Source: Rhizophagus irregularis
Lineage: Eukaryota; Glomeromycota; Glomeromycetes; Glomerales; Glomeraceae
Direction of reading: 5' to 3'
Assembly (NCBI RefSeq): GCF_026210795.1
Contig: NC_089459.1
Location: forward strand, 1,240,001 to 1,304,000
DNA length: 64,000 nt
Shown: positions 22,045-35,295 of the stretch, one piece after another
How positions within the stretch are numbered: position 1 is the stretch's first letter
How the letters are laid out: the number at the start of each line of letters is the position of its first letter
Position numbers and translations under genes: made by a program
Notes under the pieces: model-generated
Seen by the model: only the letters and a program-made list of their open reading frames with translations
Told to the model about the DNA's origin: nothing
Databases searched by the model: none

Positions 22045-23945
22045 AAAAACTCTTTCCCGAATACATTTTTTACGAAAATTTCTGCGTAATAATTTTTTTT
22101 AAAAAATAATCCCCTTTATTAAATTTTATTACATAAATATAAAAATGTCTATGGATAAGAGCCGAACACCAAACGAAGAAGCTTTAGACTTCGTTTCTAA
22201 ATTTAATGAGAATTATTTTCACTCCGTTACATACTACTTAAGTTCTTTTATAAAGGACGGTTTCCTTAAAGACTTATTTGAAAAAAACCCTTCAGTACCT
22301 AAGGATAAAGCCCAGATACTGATAGAAAGGTTTGATGACTCAGCCAACCTCGCGAACTTCGCTGCACAAGCTCAAGCTACGAATATACAACCCACCACCC
22401 TTTTGCTAATATTTTCTATAGCACTATATTCTGCGTCCAGGTCTTGGGATGATTTTTCTGCCCAATACTATAACAAATTTGGTGATATGGGTGATGATGA
22501 TGATGACGAAGACGGTAATTCTCAGGATACTGATGATTACCTAATGGATGCGTCACCATTTTTTGAGCAAGATGTAGATGATCTAATACGCCAAGAATTT
22601 CAACAACCATCAAATCCAGTACCTATCAAGCTTCCATCAATGCCTGATTTAGTAATGACCCCTGTTGATCTTCCTGTAATACCCGAAAACTCCCGGAAGA
22701 AAGATAAACAAAAGGCGTGTGTTACAGATGATAAACAAGTCGCGAACCAATCAACGAAGATAAAACCTGATGTGAAAACATCAGCCAAAAATTCCCATAA
22801 GTAAAAGAAATCATCCGAACCGGAAGCTACACAGATACTGACAGGATACGAAGCTGTCGGAGAGGAGCAAGAGCGAATCTGAAACATAATAGTTTACAAT
22901 ATCCCGTATACCTGGAACCTGCAGAAAATAATAGCAGAGTTAAAATTTTGGGGGAACGCTATTAAATGTTCCGTTAAACGGCAACATAAGTATCAGACTC
23001 TCCGAGTCAAAATAGCACTTTCCTCATTTGCCCTTCCCCAGTTTAATAAATATTGGACGACAGACCTGGAAGGTATACCCGTTAGATGGTTCCCTGCAAG
23101 TTGGACTTTACGAGAAAGAAAACAACGTGAAAAGTTCCAAGCCATCATTCATGACATTCCGGAGGATATGACAATGGCTACCTTGTGGATGGACCGTAAA
23201 CCATGTGAATTTTTAATGAAGTGCGGTACTAGCTCATTTAAAATAATTCAAACAAGTAAAGGAAGGAGGAAACTTGTGGCCTATTTCGAGAATTGGGAGA
23301 CCACACTAAGGGCCTTAGATACGCCACAGTTTTTCGTACCTGATGGTAAGGAGTTGAAATGGTGTCGACACTCCATTCCTACCTTGAAGAAAACACACAA
23401 TAAACCGAAGGCTAAAAATACACTGAGTACGAAAAAGTCAGGTAAGTCTAATCAAAATTTGGAAAGTAAACAGCCTAAGAATTAGGATAAACCTACATCC
23501 TCAAAGAAAGTCCCAAAAAATAATAACCAGGAGGAGAAACACCCAAAAAATCAGAAGAAGGCAAAGAATACCTCGAAGATTAAGGGTGGTAATAAAGATA
23601 ACAAGGCGGTTTTAGCAGAGATTTTAACTTTATTACAGAAACTAGTTTAGCCTATGCTTTAATTAGCGGTTTTACGAATTTCAGAATTGTATTATTTTTT
23701 AGAATAGAATAGATTTATGTGTTCGCACCACAATTTCTTGGAAAGAGGACTCCTATTTTTTACCCAGTGTGTCCGCCTGGATTATTATTGGTAGTGGTAG
23801 TAGTGCAGGACTTTTATTTTCAGGAAGTTCGGGTTGGGCTCCAGCTCCTCTGGAATTCGATGGTAGGCTTTAGTTGGGTTGTATTACTTCAGAATCATGC
23901 TCAGTTTTATAGTCCCTGCTGGCTTCACATAAAATAAATAAATAA
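22045..23945 (+). mobile_element. RRM retroelement copy E
   Basis: A full-length plus-strand unit with 5' UTR starting CTCTTTCCCGAATAC, ORF, 3' UTR (23651-23928) and a short (AAATA) tail. It lacks the 5' 16-mer, but the 16-mer follows its tail at 23946. Confidence 0.85.
22145..23650 (+). pseudogene. RRM-type ORF of copy E, broken
   Basis: Starts MSMDKSRTPNEE. The first frame runs to a stop after KNSHK at 22804 (GGA or similar changed to TAA), then TGA at about 22879. It reopens through the RRM-like folds (23168-23485) and reaches the Lys/Asn tail end at 23650 after a TAG near 23484. Same architecture as copy A. Confidence 0.85.
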
Positions 23946-24060
23946 ATTGTATAAGTAATAAAAAAAACTCTTTCCCGAATATATTTTTTACGAAAATTTC
24001 TGCGTAATAATTTTTTTAAAAAAATAATCCCCTTTATTAAATTTTATTACATAAATATTT
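23946..24060 (+). mobile_element. RRM retroelement copy F, 5' UTR only
   Basis: Begins with ATTGTATAAGTAATAA directly after the tail of copy E and reads through the 5' UTR to just before where the start codon would be (TTACATAAATAT), then turns into unrelated DNA. Confidence 0.8.
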
Positions 24061-24119
24061 TAACCAATCTACAAAAAAAAAAAAGTAATTTGTTAAAATA
24101 ATATAATTACTTAATTTAA

Positions 24120-24830
24120 AGTATTAATAATAAACTAATATATAGTACCTTCTATTCCATCATCATTTGTATCTTTTATTTGTTGTAATAGAATATTTAC
24201 TTCTTCTTTACTAGATGCATTAGGAATTTGTCTTGTATTTTTTTCAAATGCTCTGTTATGCAAATTTCTTAAGAAAAAAAAAATAAATTAAACATTTAAA
24301 GATTTATAAAAAGTAATAAATAATGAAAAATAAATATATAAATACCATTCAAAATGCATAAGACAAGACTTAAAATAAAGGTCAAATGGGTCTCCCAATC
24401 TTTTTCACAATCCAAATCATGTAAAGCTAATCCCAATACCATCTTTATGAATGTGTTAAAACTTAATATGTTGTCCACTTACTTCATAAATTACTTGAAA
24501 TAAGGATAAAAATAATCTATGATATCCTTCAGCTGTAAAAACATTTGTAAAAATTCTACAAAATGATAATACTAAAATAAAATTATATATTTCTTTTTAT
24601 ATGTATATTAAATTGAATTTAAAAAAAATTCACTTACTTAAATGATGATTAGAATCATATGTATTTATTTCAAATTCATTAATTTCTTCTTTCACTCGTT
24701 TGAAACTAACATCAATTTGAAACCACTCAAGTGCAATCAACTTTTTGGCTTGTTCAGCAAGCATGCATATAATAATTACTTGGCCATTATTTGTAAAAAG
24801 ATCTAAAAAATAATTATTATTAATATACAA
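24120..24830 (-). pseudogene. MULE-type transposase fragment
   Basis: Minus-strand pieces read CMLAEQAKKLIALEWFQIDVSFKRV and then, near 24545-24330, a LSLFQVIYEVSGQ block, HIHKDGI and FKSCLMHFEW. These resemble the catalytic core of fungal Mutator-like transposases (FQIDVSFKRV bears the first acidic residue). A TAA after IKF and frameshifts interrupt it. Confidence 0.55.
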
Positions 24831-24839
24831 TTAATTAAT

Positions 24840-26640
24840 TAATTATGGATGTAAATTGGATTTAAAAACTTACCAATTTTACAAAGTACTTCAATCAATT
24901 GAAAAGAAGATAACAAAATTTTGAATGCCAATGAATTCTCTAATTTTACAGCCAATCAATGATGAGATTTTTTTTTAATATATACTATCATGGTGTTATA
25001 GGATCGGCCATTTTCTATTTAAAGATAGGCAAATTCTCACTAATTTTGTAAAAGTTTCCATGATTCTAGTTAGATGAATCATGGAAGTTAATAATATGAA
25101 GAAAGCCCATGAAGGATTAGGATAATAAAATTGATCGAAGAATACTATAGTGAAGTAAAAATAATGCTGAACTTTCACCTATCATTGCATTTATATAAGT
25201 GCTCTTATGATTATAGTCCTCTATATTCATTTTAGTGTTTTTCATTTGATGTTGCAGAGGGTCATAAATTAATTGATTTACTTCTTATAGGGAAAAGCAA
25301 CACTATTACTGGATTAAGAATATGAATTGTTTAATATCATAATAGATAAAAACAGATATCTGACATAATGGATATCCATAAATAATTTTAGATGTCTGTT
25401 GAATTTTTTGTGTAATACAAAAGTTGACTCTGGCTAACATTATATATTTGACCAGAATTTGTAACTTAATAGTATTAAAATTCTGTTAGAATGCCAGATA
25501 TGCAGGATATCATATACTATAATGCTCTTTTTTATCTTCAAACAGTATCATATACATTTAGTATATTCCTTTTGAGACCTTCTGCTTCATTGATAATTGA
25601 TCCTTACTCCTTAACCTATTTATCCTTATCTTAATGGAATATTACAGATTGATCAGTTTCAGTAGTAGCTTCTGAACCATATGGGTCATTATTACTTTCA
25701 AGGACAGTATTGCCAATCTACTGAAACAGCATGAATGGCCATAAAAATTTTTATTTATTTTTATTTTTAATAATAAAGACAGAAGTGGAACCAGAAAGAT
25801 AATGAAAAGCCTGCACACTTATTTATTTTATTTTGAGTCAACAACAAAATGAAGCTACTTGATATGTAAATACAAAAAGCTAGATATCATCCCATATAGG
25901 ATTTTACCTTTCATTAAAGAATGGAACTATACTTAGGTGAAACTATACTACCTAATATAACCCAAATGAACTGAAAAAGAAAAAAAAGAATTCAACTGAG
26001 GCAAACCCCTTTCTTTGGTCATAGAGTAGAAATAAAAAGTTAAAAATTCAAGTTAATTTTTGCTACAAGTTACTTTAGAGAATACCAGGTATTCACAACA
26101 AAGTGCAGAACTAACTAATACAAGAACAAATAATCTTCCAAGAAATACATAAAAAGAAATGCTAAGACTATAAACCCAACACCCTCTCTATATAAATAAC
26201 TATAGCTACTCCCTATGCTATACATAACCCATCTAGCACTCAACCACTTCTAAAATGACTTATTGTACCTCCAAGCTACCATTAGCACCATCAAAAACAC
26301 ACAAAATTCAATTTCCTCTATTTGACTACATACTATGGATAACAAACCTACTTCAAAAAGACCTCTGGAAACTTTTTAGTGTTATGCAATACTTCCGGCG
26401 AATTGACCCATTTTTTACGGGTTCAAAAAATCATTTTTTTGAGTTTTAGCGAAAAGTGGTGTTTTTTTTCCGGGTCCTATTAACTTCCAATAATCAAAAC
26501 AAATAGACATTTTTTTATTGTAAACATTAGGCTTGTGATAACTAATCAGAATTTTTTTTCCCATGCAGTTTATATCGTAGCATGTCTTAGTTACTTCTTA
26601 TCCAAATGATCCAAAAAAGCAGAATACATGATAATAACTA
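24840..26640. other. Long stretch without recognisable gene
   Basis: AT-rich, apparently unique sequence. Open frames of about 60 codons look fortuitous. A segment at 26400-26480 (GAGTTTTAGCGAAAAGTGGTG) has a relative at 28980, so part is old repeat. Confidence 0.5.
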
Positions 26641-26655
26641 CTGTATTTTTCATTA

Positions 26656-27915
26656 TAGCTGATTGCAAAATTGTAAGACCACCCTATGATTTTTTAATTT
26701 AAAAATTTGATATTTTGAATTTTTCAAAAACCAGTAAAAAATCAAGTTTAAAAACCTGTTTATCCAACTCCTTAAATAAAAATAGAAATATATCATATGA
26801 TTCAATATAAATAAATTACTTTGAAATCTTTATTAATTTTAAGGAGTTAAAGTTATTACCAAAATAGGTCATCTAAAGCAGGGGCAAATCACGTGACTTC
26901 GAAAAAAAATTGTTTTCATAAAATAAAACTTTTTACCATATATTCAACCATTTTGAACATACATCCTAAATGCATTTTTGCCTGCTTTGCAAGTTTACTT
27001 GAAGCGCAGAGTAGGGTTTTGAATGCTGTTTTTGATTTATTTTACTTTTTCAATTTCGTTATCCATTTTTGGATATGTTTTGTTCATTCATATGTAAAGT
27101 CAAAAACAATATTCATAATTTACTTTTTTTCCTTAAGTAAACTTGCAAAGCAGATAAAAATATGCTTATAATATGATTTTAAAGTTTATATTAATTTTTC
27201 TTTATAAAAAATTAATCTAATTAAAATTACACCGAATCACGTGATTTACCTCCGCTTTAGACAACCTCCAAAATAGGGGCATCTAATACAGGTCAAAAAG
27301 TGAAAAATCAGGCATCAATCAGTCACCAATCGGTCACCAATCAGGTACTTTATTAATTTTAAAAAGTTAAAGTTATTACCAAAATAGGGGCATCTAATAA
27401 AGCTGTGTTCAATCACATGACTTGTAAAAATTTATTTTTTACAAATAAAACTTTTTCGCCAATACATAAAACTTTAAAGTTACATATAGTATATGTATTT
27501 TAACCTGCTGTGCAAGTTTACTTAGTGCGCAACATGGGGTTTTGAATTTTTTCATTTTCATCATCCATTTTTGGATATAATCAGCAAAGATTATTCGTTC
27601 ATATGTAAAGTCAAAAACAGTGTTTAAAACCAGCTTTTTTTCACTAAGTAAACTTGTAAAGCAGGCCAAAATACACTTATTTTATAATCTTCATACTTAC
27701 ATTAATCTTAGTTCATAAAAAAATGGCTTATTTATAAAATGTTAAGTCACATGATCGAATATGGCTTTAGATGACCCCCAAAATAGATACTTATTTTGGG
27801 ATCATCTAAAGCCATGTTACTTAAACTTGCTTTTTTACTAATTCTTGAAAAATTTAAAATATCAAATTTTTAAATTGAAAATCATAGGGTGGTTTTACAA
27901 TTTTGCAATCAGCTG
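26656..27915. mobile_element. Tc1-type element with about 90-bp terminal inverted repeats and nested MITEs
   Basis: Ends TAGCTGATTGCAAAATTGTA and TTTTGCAATCAGCTG, flanked by TA (26654-26655, 27916-27917). The inverted repeats extend through the ATAGGGTGG and GATATTTTG blocks. Two related hairpin elements are nested at about 26868-27270 and 27385-27770, each with TCATCTAAAGC-type ends, an AATCACGTGA or AATCACATGA box, and inner arms GCAAGTTTACTT/AAGTAAACTTG. No transposase ORF. Confidence 0.75.
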
Positions 27916-28113
27916 TAATTAATATTTGCAAAGTTGATCTTATTTGATCACCCTATTATCATAGTGTCGGTTTTAACAAGAATTTTATTGTCAATATATG
28001 CATAATAATTTTTAATATATTCCATTGCAAAGATTAGTGAGTTTAGGCACAGATTTATTAAAAATCTTGTCTAAAATAATATAAATGCATTTATTGGGTC
28101 TTAGTCTGTTAAT

Positions 28114-28320
28114 ATGAGATGCTATGTTACGTTTGATTTAGCACTTGTGCAATGGTATGACTATAAAGATACTCGTGAACTAGAAAAATATGGATGTCCG
28201 TGGTTAATTCAAACTTCCCAATACGAATTTATTCCTGTAGAGTCAGGTGTAGAACCAGTGCATATTATACAACGATTTATAAAAAATGATGAATTTTTTG
28301 TAAACGTTTTTATGTTTTAA
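28114..28320 (+). pseudogene. Plavaka transposase C-terminal fragment
   Basis: A 68-residue ORF (VTFDLALVQWYDYK ... YGCPWL ... VHIIQRFIKNDEFFVN) matches the usual C-terminus of Rhizophagus Plavaka-like proteins. Only the end of the gene remains. A transposon terminus follows at 28827-28857. Confidence 0.65.
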
Positions 28321-28659
28321 TGTTATATGATCATATACTGAGACGAAAATTACTAGTAAATGTAGTGTTTTAATAATAGTTAAATAAATGAAACTGAAAT
28401 TAGTAAACTAGAATGTATGAATGTCGTTCAGTTAAAGAAAATTTAGTGGCGTATTTTCTTGTTGAGCGAAAATAACGCTAACTTTTCTACTAGTTCTCGA
28501 CATTTTTAATAAAAAATATTATACTAATAAAAGACGTACTATTCAAAATAAAATTTTTGCAGAAACTAATACTACTATTCGTAGTAAAAAATGTGTATGT
28601 ACGGGAAAGACGGAGTTCTTAGTAAAATACATATAAAGTAATATTTTTATTATAGCGGG

Positions 28660-28857
28660 TATTCAGTTTAAATTACTATTGCTTGCAAATCACTTTGATG
28701 TACATTAAATGTTCATTATTAAATGCTGTACATCACGATAGATGATGTTCATTAACGTTAAATATTACATGTATATTTTTTTTAATGACAATTGCGATGT
28801 AAATGATCTGCAAAAATCATACATGTGATGAACATTTTTCCCGTGACTTCCTGATGT
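28660..28857 (+). repeat. Plavaka-like terminus, second copy
   Basis: Subterminal TGTACATTAA/TGTACATCA motifs, then the 31 bp shared exactly with 12516-12546. Confidence 0.65.
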
Positions 28858-28970
28858 AAATATCTTGGCATTTAGTAGTCCAATTTTGATGATTTTTTTT
28901 TAAATTGAGGGCTACAAAATAAAAAAATGTTCATCAAAATTGAATTACTGGATGCTGAGATATTTACAAA
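28858..28970. repeat. Palindromic MITE
   Basis: Arms AAATATCTTGGCATTTAGTA and TACTGGATGCTGAGATATTT, with TCCAATTTTGATGA/TCATCAAAATTGA inside. Confidence 0.6.
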
Positions 28971-29067
28971 AAACAATTTTTTGAGTTTAGTAAAAAGTGG
29001 TGTTTTTGGCCAAAAGTCAATTATGATCTTTACATTAGATGTCCGAGGTCCTTTCCCTACCCATTAT

Positions 29068-29429
29068 CACAGGTCGAAATTAGTTAAATAGGGTATCAAT
29101 AGGTTATCAATAGGTTATCAATCGGCTACCAATAGGCTACCCTATTGGTAGCCTATTGAACTCTTGTATAATCCGTCGCCAATCGGACAGGCTGATTGAT
29201 AACCTATTGATAACCTATTAATACCTTATTGATAACCAATTTGATAAAAATACCAATAGGATACTAATAGGTTATCAATAAGTTATTAATTGGCTAACAA
29301 TCAGCCTGCCCGATTGGTGACGGATTATGGCGCAAGTTCAATAGGCTACCAATAGGGTAGCCTATTGATAGCCGATTGATAACCTATTGATAACCTATTG
29401 ATACCCTATTTAACTAATTTCGACCTGTG
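29068..29429. mobile_element. Dodecamer palindrome element P1
   Basis: A 362-bp near-perfect palindrome starting CACAGGTCGAAATTAG and ending with its complement. It is flanked by TAT (29065-29067, 29430-29432). The arms (about 175 bp each, roughly 90% complementary by eye) consist of repeats of GGTTATCAATAG and GGCTACCAATAG. Confidence 0.85.
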
Positions 29430-29469
29430 TATGTGATTGATTTCTAATCAGCTAAAAAAACAATTAGCT

Positions 29470-31110
29470 TGTTATCTAATAATCCAATTTACATAAACTT
29501 TTTTTTGTTTTATAGCCCCATTTATGCTTTATAAAATAAAAAAAATTCATTGAAATTAGACTGCTAAATGGTGAAATAATTGCAAAAAGCTTATTAATAA
29601 ATAAATTACCATATATTATATATATTATAATACAATTATTTCACTATCCAATAATCCAATTTGCATAAACTTTTTTTTTGTTTTATAAACCTCTTTATGC
29701 TTTACAAAACAAAAAAAAATTCATTAAAATTGAACAACTAGATAGTAAGTTAATTGCAAAAAAGCTTCTTAATAAATAAATTACTATATACAGTCTGGGA
29801 TATTTTCAAAATTGGATTGTGTAATGAATCACGTTCTGGAATGATTCTAGAATGATCAGCAATTACACCAACATTTTAATTGGTTAATCCCTGTCATATT
29901 AACGTGATTTGGTGAAAGAATTTCTCACGATATATTCTTTGAAACTGCAAAACGTAATTATAAAAATACGTCATAAAAGGTATGTATTTTCATAATCAGT
30001 GAATATTTTTTCATAATCAACTCTCTTTCAAAAAGGTATGAAGACCATAAAATGACTATAAAATGACATAATTTCATTTTAAATGCTTTTTTTTTTGAGT
30101 TTCATTGTCATTTTTTTTTATTTTTAATTTAACTTTTTTCTTAATTTTATTGTAGTGATAATGTGCGAAAAATCATATGCTAAAGAGCTGCCTTTTTCGC
30201 AAATTTAGTAATCACATATGAGCGAAAAGGTTTGAGAAAATGTGAGACAAACCATTACAAGTATGGCGACATGTCTTCTTCTTTATCATACTTTTATCCT
30301 GAATCAATTACAGAATGTCAAAGATTTTGGGTTTATTTAAGAAAACTTAATTTTCTTAATCCAATGGAGACAAAAACAGATTTTAAAAGTCTAGGTGGAG
30401 AGAGTAAATTAAGGAAAATTTTAGTATTAATTTAGCAAAAAAGGCACGACAAGAATATATTATTGAAGTGTTTTACAAAAAAAAGTTCAGTTCTTTCATT
30501 TCTACTTATTCCAATAACTCAACAAGAAGCAATCATGGTGTAGGCGGATGAATTCAACATAATACGAATAGATATTTTGCATAAAGTAGAATCTCTTTTA
30601 GAACAAATGAGTGAAAGTATTCGCAAGCAGTGCTATGGAATAGGATCTAAAAAGAAAAGTGAATTGCTAGCCATATTACAAGAGGTACGAAATTTGCAGA
30701 GTATAGATAGTGAATTAGATGATATAGATGTAGTTTAGGCGAAAAAAATATATTTTTCAAATACAGAAATAAATTAGAAAAAATAATAAAATTATCTAAG
30801 TTTTATCATTTCGAACGATCAATGTAGTGATGTCAGTCATAGAATATTCTGATCAACATTCTTTGATCAGCATATACAAAAATGGTAAGATCACTACCAA
30901 TCAAAATGCTTAAAAATGATTCCATTTATGGTAAAATCCCAGACTGTAATATATATATATTATAATACAATTATTTTACTATCCAATAATTCAATTTGCA
31001 TAAACTTTTTTTTATTTTGTAGTTCTTTTTATACTTTATAAAACAAAAAAAAATTCATTGAAATTGGACTTTTAGATAGTGAGATAATCGCAAAAAAAGC
31101 TTCTTAATAA
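29470..31110. repeat. Three copies of an AT-rich palindromic unit, one split by a TA element
   Basis: Units at about 29470-29610, 29640-29785 and 30970-31110 share CCAATTTGCATAAACTTTTT and AATTCATTGAAATT. The element at 29791-30946 is inserted between units two and three. Confidence 0.65.
29791..30946 (+). mobile_element. TA-flanked element with CAGTCTGGGAT ends
   Basis: Terminal repeats CAGTCTGGGATATTTTC and, inverted, CAGTCTGGGATTTTACC, flanked by TA (29789-29790, 30947-30948). Inside, plus-strand frames at 30232-30435 (FYPESITECQRFWVYLRK) and about 30552-30738 (ILHKVESLLEQMSESIRK, ending DDIDVV) look like exons of a decayed gene. No family was recognised. Confidence 0.7.
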
Positions 31111-31475
31111 ACAAATTATATATTATTTATTATAAAAGATATACTATTACATAAAAGGTATATTGTGATACCTGATTGCAGGACCTGACCCTTTACCTAC
31201 CCATTAAATCATGCATGCCCTAATACGAAGGATGATTTAAGGAGAGTTAGCGTACTGATAATCTTCTTTATTTTAGTTTTTTATTTTTACTTTAATTACT
31301 CTTTAGGAGATTTAATATATAACTTTATTTTTGGTTAGTTTATTTTTTTATTATTTCTTTTATTGTATTTTGTTTAATTGTAAATATTTCTAATAAATTA
31401 ATAAAGATAAAGGTGCTATACCATATTTGCTGAAAAGTCAACCTCTGAGTTATATATGTAATATCTGAAGTTCTG

Positions 31476-31708
31476 ACATTGCCAAACATCTCTATTAATA
31501 ACTGGGCTTTATCTATAGTTTTTGACAGATTTTTTTTAAATAAGTTTTTGAGAAAACCATTCTCTATAATAGAACCTAAGTGTTATGTAATATTTTCAAA
31601 AAAAGTAATACTAAAGTCAGAAATAAACTCTACAGCTTGTTCATTATGTATTTTACTCTTATCCATGTTTAACATTTTTATTTATATGTAATAAAATTTA
31701 ATAAAGTG
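31476..31708 (-). pseudogene. Old 5' fragment of the RRM retroelement ORF
   Basis: The minus strand matches the 5' UTR (TTTATTAAATTTTATTACAT) and the first 75 or so codons of the copy A ORF. Strongly diverged and frameshifted. Confidence 0.7.
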
Positions 31709-32130
31709 CCAGATTAATAGCGCAGTAATTTCAAAAAAGATTTAAGTTAAAGATTTTTTTTTTAATGTAAAGCTTTCAAATTTACATATTAGATGTATTT
31801 TCATCTGTTTTACAAAATTCACTTATAAATGGAAGGAGGTTTTGGAAGTAGATTTTGACTTTAGTATATAACAACCAATTTTATCATCTTTGCCAATCAT
31901 TTCCAAAATTGGATTTGTCAAAAGAACAGTTTTTGTTAAATAACTCAAAAATGGCTTTTTAAACCACCTGTATATGCTCTAAGTAAATTTGCAGAGCAGA
32001 CAAAAATACACCTAATGTAGGAATTTAAAGGTTTTATTTTAAATAAAAAAAATTGCAATTTGGAAAAAATCGCTGCGCCACACTGCGCCATCAACCTGGC
32101 ACACACATTTCAGACATGGGGTGTGATGCC
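31709..32130. mobile_element. MULE-type MITE, copy 1, degraded left end
   Basis: Homologous throughout to 58101-58545. The right end CTGCGCCACACTGCGCCATC is intact. The left end (GTGCCAGATTAATAGCGCAG) is eroded. Confidence 0.75.
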
Positions 32131-32706
32131 GATGATGAATATTATTAGGTCACGTGGGGTGAAAAATTTGGTGTTACTGGGAAAGATTCGACCCCCCCTT
32201 TTTTTGAAGCCTGTATTTAACAAATAGAAAATGCATAATTATAATATAAAATTATTCTTTTTGTGTTTTGTGTAATAAAGATAATAATATTTATTGTCAA
32301 TAAAGTACACATATTTTATCCTAGATTACCATTGATAAATCTATATCTTTAATAATAAATGTTAATTAATCTATACCATTTTTAGAAAATGGTCTATTTT
32401 CCAACGGAATATACCAATTTCTATTTTTACTAAGAACCTGATCGGAATTAAGTTATCAATAACTAGCCAAGGCCAGTATTTAATTTAAATTTATACTCCT
32501 GATTACAAAAAGGGTACTTGTACAAATATCTTATGTCACATTTGTCGAACCGGCGTTAAAAAGGCGTTCATAACTATAACAATTGCTGCGCTTACATAAA
32601 TATTTATAAGCTCTGTTGGTATTCTTGTAGAGCAGAACTTTACGTTATTTAGTATCCAGCTCGAGACTTTATTTATTATTTAACAAACTTTTATAGAATA
32701 CGAAAT
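32131..32706 (+). promoter_or_regulatory. Upstream region of the aspartic protease gene
   Basis: 576 bp of AT-rich sequence, no ORF. A TATA-like block ATAAATATTTATAAG at 32597-32611 lies about 95 bp before the start codon, a plausible core promoter. Confidence 0.4.
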
Positions 32707-34516
<1,810 letters not shown>

Positions 34517-34534
34517 TTCTAGTTTATCTGTTGT

Positions 34535-35040
34535 ATTTTTAAGCAATGCAATCGTTTTTTTTTTGTAATTTGGTAATTTATTAAAGTTATTATTTTTCTT
34601 TCACTTATTGTGTAATTTTTTTACATTTATGTCAATAAATATATATATGAGTGAATATGAGGCTAAATAGTTAAAATTTATTTTTCGAGTGAATCTGAAA
34701 TAAGTGGCGGTGTAAACTTCACTGTATCAATATACACACATTGGCCAATGATTGTATTTTATCCGTATAAAGATTTTATTGAGAGTAATAAAATAGTAAC
34801 AAACCAAATTGTACGGACACAAACGGCTCTTAAGCAATGCAATCTCTTTTATGAACTTGTATATTTTTTTTACATTTATATCAATAGATATATGAAAATG
34901 AATATGCAAATAATTAAAGTTTATACAAATACTGGGCAATTAATGTATATTTTATCTGAAATTACAAAGATTTTTTGAAGATAATTTATTGTAATAAAAT
35001 AGCAATAAACAAACTGTACGGACACAAAACGGCTCAAGAA
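34535..35040. repeat. Tandem duplications downstream of the protease gene
   Basis: AAGCAATGCAATC recurs 293 bp apart (34541, 34834). AATTGTACGGACACAAACGG and AACTGTACGGACACAAAACG recur about 204 bp apart (34807, 35012). Part of the 3' UTR region was duplicated. Confidence 0.7.
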
Positions 35041-35295
35041 AGAAAATTACAACCCGAAAAACTAAACCCAAAATAAAAAGAATTTAACTGAAAAAAAATA
35101 TCTCTAACAGAAAATAGAATTTAAATGAAAGAAAATAAGGAAAATTCAAATGTTAATACGTTCGAAATTTTATATATATAAAACCAATATATTATGCATT
35201 TCTATAATCAATCAAAAAAGAAATATATAATGTAATAAAACAAATATCTTATACAAATATGAATAATAAACAAAGCAATTTCGAATGTTCGAGTT
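35041..35295. other. Spacer between convergent gene ends
   Basis: AT-rich region between the protease and the Ssd1 homologue, which converge. Holds presumptive 3' UTRs only. Confidence 0.4.

Noticed and set aside
14510-22887. Cys/Phe-rich ORFs antisense to the RRM retroelements
   Set aside because: They recur antisense to each element copy and lack start context. Simple shadows of the Lys-rich coding region.
24996-25178. Small aromatic-rich ORF
   Set aside because: Short, no homologue-like motifs, in a stretch with random stop spacing.
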